A stretch of DNA of 64,000 nt from Alitta virens (Eukaryota; Annelida; Polychaeta; Phyllodocida; Nereididae). A program made the translations under genes and the position numbers. The stretch covers positions 7,944,407-8,008,406 of the forward strand of contig OW028584.1 of the NCBI GenBank assembly GCA_932294295.1. The letters run 5' to 3'. The notes under the pieces are model-generated. The model had not been told where the DNA came from and did not search any database. It saw only the letters and a program-made list of their open reading frames with translations. Below are positions 1 to 9,166 of the stretch, piece after piece (within the stretch, counting starts at the first letter, position 1; each line of letters opens with the position of its first letter).

Positions 1-312
1 CATTAAAATAACATAAATAACTGATGCTGCATTCAATTTTGTCCATTTCCTTCAATATAGTGAATAATAGCTAACTGGCTATTTGTTCTTTCAATTCTTT
101 GAATTGTCAGTCATTATACTCTCTCTCTAGTAACAATGATCATTTATTACTGGCCCAAGCAAGTGCCTATTGAACTTTACATTAAAATAAGAAGAAATAT
201 ATATTTCAAACAGCTGGTTGATTTGAACGACCCCCTTTGGTATCAGTCAGAAACGGGAACAGCATCAGCCAATCAGAAAACAATCAACATCCTGACTATA
301 AGTCACGTGGTT

Positions 313-368
313 AATGGCGGCCAAGACCGACTCCTATGCACTTGTGCGGAAGGAGGGGACCAACTTAA
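313..368 (+). repeat. Dispersed repeat, copy A
   Basis: About 55 bp beginning AATGGCGGCCAAGACCG and ending GGACCAACTTA. It matches 31726-31780 with only a few differences. The last 20 bases or so also recur at 45428-45450. Nothing in it looks coding. Confidence 0.8.
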
Positions 369-1249
369 CTGAACAGAAACTCAGAGGTTGTGAAGGCTGG
401 CTCTTCTGAGCTGTTTTAGTGTCTGGGAAGGGAGTAGAGGGGTCTCAGAATGGCCAAGAACTGGGCTACATTGGGTAAATAATACAGGGAGCAAATATAT
501 TGTATACTGAAGTTGTGAGATCAGTAATTTAGGCCTGTGGCTTGAGCGGCAAAAATGGCGGGAAACACTGCAAATTGGATCCCATTGGATCCCAACTTGT
601 CAGATTTGTACAGAAGTGCAATCCCCAGTTCTTTCTTAATAAAATGACAGACCAGATAAATTACAATTAGGGCATTGACCACATGACTTGTGTAAATGTT
701 TTAATTGCACTTTAGCTTTTTTGAGAGCGGGCTACTAAATGGGCCTAATGTGAATTGTAATTTAATCATTTTTATTAAAAATTCAGTCTTGTCATTGAAA
801 TTATATTCAAATTGCATTAAACATTTTAATGCAATTTTAATACAATAATAAGACTGAACTGCTCTTAGCTGCAAAAGTACATTTAGCTGAGAATGTTGCA
901 CTTATTCCCATATTTCATTAGAGTGATTAACTCTCAATTAGTCATTATTAAATTAAAAACATATAATATTATGTCAACCTTGTTTGTTTCTCTGTCATGA
1001 AAGCCGTCAGGTCCAGTTTATTGAAAAATATACATGGAAAGTGGTCACTCTAAAAATACAATAACATCTGTATAATCATACTAGTGCTGCAGTGTTGATT
1101 TACACCTGGGCATAAATAATTAATAATACAATTTCATTGGCCTGAGGTGATAGCTGTATTTTGAAACTTTCAAGAGTGTGTCACTTGTCGGTTTCAAAAT
1201 AATCACTTTTATAAATCAGCTGCAATTTAGACTCCCACATGGTTATAAG

Positions 1250-1292
1250 TGTCCCTGCTGCAATGGGCGGAGCTCTGTACATCCCATGTGCA
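1250..1292 (-). repeat. SINE-like fragment, inverted copy
   Basis: The reverse complement reads ATGGGATGTACAGAGCTC followed by CGCCCATTGCAGCAGGG. This matches plus-strand copies at 13833-13873 and 14833-14876, which share GGGATGTGCGGAGCTCTGCC. Three copies in two orientations indicate a dispersed repeat. Confidence 0.75.
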
Positions 1293-1332
1293 TGCTAGTT
1301 AGTTTATATCATCAGGAATTTACAACATCGAC

Positions 1333-1511
1333 TTTGTTTACATTTTAGCTAATTATGCATAGGAAGGAACTGGAGAGTGTCGCCGATTCGCGATTTAAGG
1401 TCAATTTTTTAAAATTTGAGATCAGAACTGTTTTAATTCATCTCAAAAGCGAAATACCTACAATTTTTTTTTGAAAATCGGACAAAAATTAAAGGTGGTG
1501 TTCTATAAAAT
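1333..1511 (+). repeat. Dispersed repeat related to the interior of the TTAA MITE
   Basis: The sequence from TTTGTTTACATTTTAGCTAA to GGTGGTGTTCTATAAAA is similar to 29149-29343, which lies inside the TTAA-flanked element at 29127-29580. Shared words include CGCCGATTCGCGATTT-like and GAAAATCGGAC segments. The terminal inverted repeats of that MITE are not visible here, so this is a partial or older copy. Confidence 0.7.
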
Positions 1512-1527
1512 ATCAAGATGGACGCTA

Positions 1528-1840
1528 AATTGCTCAGAATTAAATGTCAGTGTATTGCAATTGCGTACCCCTGCAGATGTGATTCTCCAACTAGGTCCTA
1601 TTGGAGTTATTGCACAAAACATGCAATTCAATTTTTTATAGAAAATCCATTGCCTGCTATTACTACATTTATTGCAAATTAGCTTGCTAATATAGTTGCT
1701 ACATTTTTCTGCTATTTTAGCATGAACTACATGTTTCAATTTTACACCTGCTGTTGCTACATTCATGCAGTTAGTATCATTCCCACTGCTTTTATTTACC
1801 AGAGCAATCCTCCCCTTTAGGGGAATTATTTGGTTTTTTT
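1528..1840 (+). repeat. Direct repeat, unit 1 (about 320 bp)
   Basis: Runs from AATTGCTCAGAATTA to TCCTCCCCTTTAGGGGAATT. Unit 2 is 2071-2405 in the same order and orientation. Both contain GAAAATCCATTGCCTGCTAT-like and GTTGCTACATTTTTCTGCTA blocks and the CCCCTTTAGGGG palindrome near the end. Confidence 0.8.
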
Positions 1841-2070
1841 ATTATTTGCCTTCAGGCAATCAATTTTGTTTGATTAGGCATGCTGGGATATGTCCAGGTA
1901 GACATTTTGCCCACCAAGAATTTGCTATTGTTTGCAGTTTAATTGAATAAAATAAAATCATTACGCTGATAAATAACAATTGTCTTTAAGAGTCCGCTTA
2001 ACTACGCCCCCAGTGGCCACGAGGATCCAACATTTCCTGCCGCTCAGATAGCAATCAAGACATACGCCTG

Positions 2071-2405
2071 AATTGCTCATAATTATATATCAGTTAATTG
2101 CAATTGTGTGCCCATGTGTTCTCTGTTTACTATTGGGAGTTATTGCAACTGTTTACAGTATGTCAATCAGTTTTGCACACAAAAAATTCAATTAAATTTT
2201 TCAATACAGAAAATCCATGGCCTGCTATTGCTACATTGGTTTATTTCAAATTACCTTACTGTTGCTACATTTTTCTGCTATTTAGCGTAATTATATATTT
2301 CAATTTTGCCCCTGCTGTTGCTACTTTTATGAAATAGTGCTTTCATTCCTACTGCTTTCATTTACTAGATCAATCCTCCCCTTTAGGGGAATTACTTGTT
2401 TTTTG
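2071..2405 (+). repeat. Direct repeat, unit 2
   Basis: Second unit of the repeat at 1528-1840. It starts AATTGCTCATAATTA, ends at CCCCTTTAGGGGAATTACTT, and keeps the GTTGCTACATTTTTCTGCTA block. The unit start-to-start distance is about 543 bp, so about 230 bp of unrelated sequence separates the units. Confidence 0.8.
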
Positions 2406-3102
2406 TTTTTTTTGTAAAAACTGAAGTTTCATCAAATCTTAAAGTGGAACCCCCCTTAGGGACTAACTCACCTAACAATTAAGAATCTGCCATTAGAAAA
2501 AGAGCAAAACAATAATTAATACATTTTAATATGTTATTAAATGACAATGCTTTGACTTGAAATGTTAGTCTAACCATAACCAAATAAAGAACTTTTAAAA
2601 ATCACAGCATTTGGAAATCAGACACATTATCAAGATTTATGGCTGATCAACCAGTTGTACTTGTTTAAAAAGGAAACAAAAACTTGTTAAAATTGTTTTA
2701 TATAGTCATGAAATAGCCACCATGGCTAATGTCTTTATGTTTGTCCCAATCATGTTTCTGAATACATTTTATTGTTTTGTTTTGTTAATATTTCACAAAT
2801 TCAATCATGCATCAACTGTCAATTTAAATTGTAGAAATTTATCAATTAATATTAGTTTTTCTTGTAATTTGATTAACATTCTAAATAAGTGGTAACAGGA
2901 TTTTGTACATATTGCCCTATATTTGCATAAGATATATATTGTGAAATGTCTTATTTTGTTATCTAATGTATGGATTTTGTTGTATTTTATTAACATTATA
3001 TGTATAGTGGTAATAGGGTTTAGTATATTTTACACTATTTGCATAAAGTATATTTTATTATTATTATTCTTATCTAATGTATGTATATTATTGTATTTGC
3101 AG

Positions 3103-3537
3103 GCCTTTGACTGGTGCAGGGGGGAGAAAGATCATGTCAAAATGCCCATCACATCATACACCATAAAGACTGCCCTATTCTACCTAATTGTTAACCAGAC
3201 AAGTAGGTATCAGAGGGATGGAGCATTGCGTAATGCATTGGATCATGTAGAAAGCCAAGTTGAAAGAAGGAACAAGTTGGAATTCATTCCACATCCCAAA
3301 TGGACAACCGATGAAGATTTGCATCAACATGGAGAGGAAGCAAGAGTGTGGGCCTGCAAGATTTTCACGCTGATCAAACACCTTGCAGAAGAAGGGTGGA
3401 AACTGAACAACTACTGGGACAGAAGGAGGCCTGTTGTTGAAATAATGGGCTATGAGAGAACAGGGTTTGGAGAGGCTGAGTACATCTGTGATGTGTGTGA
3501 CTGTGCATTAGATCACCTGAAGAAAAATACATTCTAA
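3103..3537 (+). CDS. Terminal coding exon of an unidentified gene, weakly Mab-21/cGAS-like
   Basis: A strong acceptor (TTGTATTTGCAG) precedes an open frame of 144 codons ending in TAA at 3535-3537. The translation is clearly protein-like: it begins AFDWCRGEKDHVKM and continues MPITSYTIKTALFYLIVN. The SYxIKTALFYL segment resembles the helix that opens the Mab-21/cGAS C-terminal domain, usually written SYhLKTxxL. The remainder, including RRRPVVEIMGYERTGF and a CDVCDCAL tail, does not fit that family cleanly, so the assignment is tentative. No upstream exon is recognisable before position 1, so this is the last exon of a gene that starts outside the window, or a fragment. Two decayed copies lie downstream (6873-7114 and 8071-8183). 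This copy has no stop or frameshift. Confidence 0.5.
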   Translation, partial: AFDWCRGEKDHVKMPITSYTIKTALFYLIVNQTSRYQRDGALRNALDHVESQVERRNKLEFIPHPKWTTDEDLHQHGEEARVWACKIFTLIKHLAEEGWKLNNYWDRRRPVVEIMGYERTGFGEAEYICDVCDCALDHLKKNTF

Positions 3538-5756
3538 GTCAATGTTAAATGAATAATTCTTACAAGGCAAAGATCTAAAAGACAAGTAAATGTCAATTCA
3601 TGCATTATACACAAAAGATACGGGTTGAAAATTGTATTCATTCTGATGCAGGACCTTATCAATCAATTAATTTTAGTTTCTGGACCCATTGTTTTTCTGT
3701 CTGTTACATAGATTTTGTTGTTTTTAAATAATGAAAAAGCATGTATCAAATATTATTTATTTATTTAAAAAAAAATGGAAAATTTTCTATCATGTTTCAA
3801 AATGTTACAGGAAATCAATTCATTATATAAAATTTCTTGATTTTTGTTTTTGTCACATACAAAAATTAAATTTAAAAATCATGTAGCTTGATCATTATCG
3901 GATATAGTTTATTGAAAAGAAAAATTATCAATGAAAACATATGATGTTTCAAATGAGGCTGGAAATAATAATATATTTTTCTTTGTTTTTAAGAATACAT
4001 AACATGTGTGCATATTAATTATTGTAGAAAAATAGAAATTACAACATTTTATATAATGTCAAAAACATGTATTTTGTTGAATATATTTGGAATTGAAAAA
4101 TCATAATGACTGTTCATTAAGAGATATGTTTGTTATTAAAACAGTGAGAATTGTCAATAATCATTCATAACATTGCAAACTGCTGCAAAGTGTAATGATC
4201 ATAAATACATTTCTCACAGTTTTTATTTTTTTTACATTTTGTTTTTTAATGATATATAGAAACTTAGAAATCTTTGAATATTATTGATGTCATTTTCAGT
4301 GTTTTAAAGAATGCATTACCTTGTGATTTGTCAAAATACATAAAAATTATCATTGATGAACACAATTGCATGAAATACTTGGTTGGGTAAAAATGAAGCA
4401 ACATTACTTATTTTATAAGGTATAATTAATAAAGGTTTTTGTGGTCAAATTTTTTGCAAACAATTTGAAATATCAAGCAGAGTCTATTCTGAACTGTGAC
4501 AAATCATGGCAGTTAAAAAAATATGTATATTGTCATTAAAATGATGGACAATTTTGAAAATGCCACAGAAAATTTTGTTAGGGAAAAAATATTGTTTTAA
4601 TCATGCTTGGTTTTAATAAATTATGACAATGCAAGCTAGAATTTAACAACTGTGACATATAAGAAAATGATTCTTTTTTATTCTGTAGAAAATATTGGAT
4701 CTCAAATAGAGTCCATAATGAGATATTAATATGAAACTTTAACATTTATGAACACAGCCATTTTCAGTTAATTAACTTGAATGCTATTTACCCTGGTGTT
4801 TATTATGTCAAATATCGCAAGAAACTGCATAATTTTATTATTGTGTTTATTACGCTGTTTAGTCTGTTATTTATCATATTTATATTTGTCCAATAGGTTT
4901 TATGTATTTCATATATCATAATTATTCACTGTCCTATTAATAAACTAATTATATGTTATATATGAACTGTGGTTGCCTTTTCAGTGAGATTTTTCTACCT
5001 TTCAAATTTAAAGATTCAAATTATTGTGCTGTACTGAAACCTTGGCACCAGTATTAAAATAGATTTATTTAGATAACTCATCTTGAAAGCCGCTCTATTA
5101 TAAAAGTCTCTGAAGTTGAGATTTGAACCCGAAACCTTCAATGGCCAATGTCTAAACATATTATTCACTGACAGCTGGAAAAAAATTAGTTTTAACAATG
5201 AAGACGTGTGCCTAATGCTCTCTAAGAAGGACAGCTGTCAAAGGCAGATGTTATGATGAGATGATAAGGCTAGGAGTCCACACAAGCCCTGGATGACCAT
5301 GCCGCTGACAGGAGGCGACAGGGTCATAGTTCACGAAAGTTGAAATTAGGGGACTTAAAAACTTGCTGTGTGGTAATGACTCTCACAGATAAAATAAAGC
5401 CTGAAGGCACTTCATTTGCCTACGTATTTGAGGATACAAAAAGGTTTTCTGATGCGCCAACCATGGTGTCATGCCATATTCACTGGGTCTTTAAGTAATT
5501 GGAAAGTTCCAAAAAAACAATTGAGTCAAGTTCCCACAGCCGCCATTCTGCTCGGTGTGGTAAAGACACATGCCCAATGAATACATCAGCATAGGCAGTA
5601 TCTTGACTCCTGATTGGCTGGTTTAAAGTGAAAGTGTGTTGATGACGTTACGGAATAAACAAAGCTGTCAAAATGCTAATTGTCCGTTTGACACCAAATG
5701 AATAAAAAAATTAATTGTGTGCATCTGGACAGGTATCCAGTGCACAAATATGGGTC
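3538..5756. other. AT-rich intergenic DNA
   Basis: No coding signal. Part of it is the 3' flank of the 3103-3537 exon: the first 120 bases (GATCTAAAAG, GTCAATTCATGCATTATAC) recur after 7115. Later segments near 4474-4514 and 4650-4720 recur near 7800-7977, one of them inverted. A tRNA-like B box lies at 5094-5170. Confidence 0.6.
5094..5170 (-). repeat. tRNA-like SINE fragment
   Basis: The minus strand reads GGTTTCGGGTTCAAATCTC, a good RNA polymerase III B box (consensus GGTTCGANTCC), preceded by sequence resembling the variable side of a tRNA (TTAGACATTGGCC). No clear A box or foldable acceptor stem was found. A degraded tRNA-derived SINE is more likely than a functional tRNA gene. Confidence 0.4.
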
Positions 5757-6419
5757 CAGTGGCGTAGCCAGGATTTTTGTCAGGGGGCAACCCACAATGT
5801 ATTTCTCCAAAATTTAAAAATACTGTGTAGATTGTATAAAAAAATAATACTAAAAATGGTAATAATGTTAATATAGGTTATTCATGCACATCACTGTTTA
5901 TTCAAAAATGTAAAACAATATAAACATTAAAGTAAACTTACAAGTTGTAGGGAATAAGGACAATGTTAGGAGACATCAATGGATGTACACATATATAAAC
6001 ATTTTAGGTTATAAGGAAAATATATTCAGATGCAAGTGAAATTACGCTTATAGTTTACTTACAGTCTGCGAAGTTTGACTGAAACGTATGAATTAACTGC
6101 ACTTATAATTGAAAACACCTCTTTAAATTTATAGTACTTCCTCAATAATCTGCAATACAATTACAGTAATTTTTCAGAGTTTTATTTCTTCTTTTTTTTG
6201 CATGAGTAAAATGTTCTATGATTTCGTCTAAGTCCATTTTTTCTTCCAATGCCCTCTCTATGCTAATAAGAGATAATCCTGAGTACCCCTTTGTGGACCT
6301 GAGATAACTTTTTAGCAGTTTTAATTACTGAATGGTCACTTTTCCCATTGCATGCTCCTTTGAACTCTGAGTTGCTTGCCCCCAAAAAATATCTTTCCTT
6401 GTCGGAGGCTACGCCACTG
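5757..6419. mobile_element. hAT-type non-autonomous element (MITE), 663 bp
   Basis: The element starts CAGTGGCGTAGCC and ends with the exact inverse GGCTACGCCACTG, giving 13-bp terminal inverted repeats. It is flanked by a perfect 8-bp target-site duplication, TATGGGTC, at 5749-5756 and 6420-6427. An 8-bp duplication with CAGNGGCG-type termini is diagnostic of the hAT superfamily. The interior is AT-rich without a transposase frame, so it depends on an autonomous relative. The perfect duplication indicates a fairly recent insertion. Confidence 0.92.
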
Positions 6420-6872
6420 TATGGGTCCCCCAGGACAGTGAAAGTTTTATTTGTGGCTCAGAACTTCAGTGTTCACAGGTACAAAGAATCAAAATTTATA
6501 AGATGGCTCTCCCCACTGGATTCAAGACACACCTACTCAAAGAAAGCCCAAGGTCATTGGTTTCACTTTGGTGATAGTAATATTTATCACAAGGAGTCAC
6601 CACCTATCAGGTGAAATTCAGCAAGTGCATTATGTTATGTTATATAGCCTATGGGTCAAATTGGGGCAATTTGACAAAGCTTATCATTGCTGGCCTGTGC
6701 TGCCACCTTGTGATTATGTCAGAATGAAAGTTTTCCAATTAGAGGTAATTGGTGTTGTGACACCTGTCAGATTGGATTGTCATTCAAGTTGTCGTTTTTG
6801 TATTATTACTGAAATGCCTTGAAAGACAGGATTAATTTTCATTATATAGGCATTATACATTATACATGACAC

Positions 6873-7114
6873 TATGACTGGTGCAGAGGGGGGGGGGGGG
6901 GGCAAGGTTCATGTTAAAATGCCCATCACATCATACACCATAAAGACTGCCCTATTCTACCTAACAGTTAACTGGACAGGTCTGCTAACTGAACAACTAC
7001 TGGGACAGAAGGAGGCCTGTTGTTCAAATGAACATTTGTGCAGGTGGAGACGCTGAGTACATCTGTGATGTTTGTGACTGTGCATTAGATCGCCTGAATC
7101 AAAATTCATTCTAA
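6873..7114 (+). pseudogene. Decayed second copy of the 3103-3537 exon
   Basis: From GACTGGTGCAG the sequence follows the 3103 exon closely (MPITSYTIKTALFYL is unchanged). About 195 bp is missing from the middle (equivalent to roughly 3207-3400), and a run of 16 G at about 6887-6902 replaces a short G tract. After the deletion it resumes at CTGAACAACTACTGGGACAG and ends with the same ...YICDVCDCALD tail and stop. The acceptor AG of the parent is not conserved. The 3' flank is also homologous, so this is a genomic segmental copy, not a retrocopy of a spliced message. Confidence 0.8.
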
Positions 7115-8070
7115 GTAAATGTTAAATGAATATTTATTAAATAGGAATCAAAGATCTAAAAGTAAATGTCAATTCATGCATTATGCACAAAAGGTACGGG
7201 TTAAAAACTGAAGCATTTATTCTGATACAGGTACAAATCAATCAGTTAATTTGAGTCTTTCTAGACTTTTTGTTTTACATATTAAGAATATGTTCTATTG
7301 AAATTGCTCGTTTTGAGAAATAGTTCAAAAAAAGTAAAATTATCAGTGAACATTCATAACATTCCAAATGTTGTAGAAAATGCCAGTACAATTGATCAAA
7401 AACTATTTTTGTTTTGTTTTAATGAATATTCATATCGTTAATATTGTGAGAATATATAGAAACTACAAAATCTTTCTCAATATCAATGTTAAATTGATAT
7501 TGTTTGAAAATATGTTGAATTGAACAATCATGTAGACTGTTCATTATGAGATATGCTCAATTTTAAAACAATGAAAATTATAAAAGATCATTCATAACAT
7601 TGCAAACTGCTGTAAAATACATGTCTGAAAATAATTTCTTTTAGATCTGTTTGTGAATGGTATTATGAAAAATGTTCATTGCAAGAAATATCAAATCTGT
7701 GAATTTCATTGATGGCCATTTTCAGTTTGATCACAAGAAAATGCATTTTTCAAAAAATGAAAACTATCAATAATCATGTATGACAATGCAAGTTAAAATT
7801 TAATATATATTTTTTTTAATTCTGTAGAAAATACAGGATATGTAATAGAGTCCATTGCGAGATAATTTTTTCAATAAAAAAAATGTTTTGTGGCAATTTC
7901 AAAATATTTTCATCACTTAAATGACAATATATATTAAACTGTCATGATTTGTCACAGCTCAGAATAAACTCTGCTTGAACTTTAAATTTTTGTTTGTAAA
8001 ATGGGAAAATTAAACATAGAAACAAAATTAATTTTTCATCAAATATACATGTTTCTATGAAAAAGCTGTG
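7115..8070. other. AT-rich flank of the duplicated exon
   Basis: The first 150 bases align with the region after 3538. Positions 7800-7870 align with 4650-4720, and 7937-7977 aligns in inverted orientation with 4474-4514. I see no coding sequence. Confidence 0.6.
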
Positions 8071-8183
8071 GTATCCTGTTGTTGAAATAATGGATGAATA
8101 TAACAACAGGGTTCGGAGAGGCTGAGTATATCTGGGATGTTTGTGACTGTGCATTAGATCACCTGAATCAAAAGACATTCTAG
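8071..8183 (+). pseudogene. Third, 3'-end copy of the 3103-3537 exon
   Basis: Only the last 110 bases or so are present, from CCTGTTGTTGAAATAATGG to the stop. The region equivalent to GYERTGFGEAEYICDVCDCA carries a frameshift and an internal TGA before the conserved GACTGTGCATTAGATCACCT. The downstream flank again begins GTCAATATTAAATGAATA, as in copy 1. Another block after it (GTACATATTGCCCTATATTT) matches sequence upstream of copy 1 at 2907-2925, which supports repeated duplication of one larger unit. Confidence 0.75.
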
Positions 8184-9072
8184 GTCAATATTAAATGAAT
8201 AGTTCTTAAAATGTCAAATATATACATTATTAGGATCATGTACATATTGCCCTATATTTGCATAAGGTTGCAAGTTAGAAACTGTATTTTTTCTGCTGCA
8301 GGGACTTACCAAGCAAAATAATTGATTTCTGGGTTTTTTTTTGTAAAATAAATATATTTTCTGGCTAATATGTTAAAATTGAAAAGTCATGGTGATTTTG
8401 TTATCAGATATAGTTTGTCATTGATTATTTATTTTTGAAATTTCAAATGTTGCAGGATATACCGGTATAATGTATCACCAAATATTTTTTTGTATTTGTT
8501 TGAAAAATATGCATGTCAACTTATGTGAAACTATAACATTTTTCTAAATACATACATTTGTAAAAAAAGCCAAATTAAATAATCATATATGGAGTTCAAG
8601 GTTAAATATCGTTCAATATTAATTAAACTTTGCATTATTAATTTCCATAACATTGTTAAATAACATTGCAAAATATTGCAGGAAATGCCAGGGGTAATGC
8701 ATTGATTCTGTTGTAGATATTTTACTGTCAATAAAAATTATATATAATATAATTAGGCAAAATAGTATTTTTTATCTTTTTGTCAAATTTTTACATTATA
8801 GAAAATGTTAGAGATAGGCTGTGCCGCAGTAAAACCCTCAGAGAATCCTACATAGCGCACAGGCATCATTAAAGTTGTTCAGTGTCCGTCCAGAAGGCAG
8901 GCGTGCAGGTGGGCATGACACTTTCAAGCAGAACTCTAGCACTACAGTCTGGCAAGCGATGCAAGCGGATGACAGTGAATAACTATTTGCCGTGTATCAT
9001 TAGCTAGTGTAAAGAAATTGCTTTCATAAAAGTTACTTTTTACTTATATAGTTGAAATGTTCATTTTTGCAG

Positions 9073-9166
9073 GATTTCAGTGCCAAGTGGCCCACCCTAC
9101 TCTTCGCTAGCCAGCCATGACATTTTAGACTGGTCTGGTGATGACGCCCCTCTAATATCATTTTAG
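9073..9166 (+). CDS. Possible terminal exon of an unknown gene
   Basis: After the acceptor TTCATTTTTGCAG there is a 31-codon open frame in phase 1, ending at TAG 9164-9166. Its composition is protein-like and unlike the AT-rich surroundings: it includes PSGPPYSSLASHDILDWSG and ends DDAPLISF. Base composition rises from AT-rich to balanced exactly over this interval. I do not recognise the family and cannot find the preceding exon with confidence. A GC-richer stretch at 8815-8960 is a candidate but has an in-frame stop. Confidence 0.3.

Larger units (their letters stand above)
1..3102. other. Non-coding AT-rich region or intron with dispersed repeats
   Basis: I see no credible exon before 3103. 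The short open frames have AT-rich, low-complexity translations and no splice context that links them. The stretch holds copies of repeats found elsewhere in the window (313-368, 545-600, 1250-1292, 1333-1511) and a 330-bp direct repeat (1528-1840 and 2071-2405). The last 200 bases before 3103 contain two imperfect copies of a TTTGCATAA-containing block, which also recurs near 8231. Confidence 0.6.

Noticed and set aside
2923..3102. N-terminal hydrophobic extension of the 3103 exon frame
   Set aside because: The sequence is AT-rich intron with Ile/Leu/Phe/Tyr-only translation, and a strong acceptor lies at 3101-3102.
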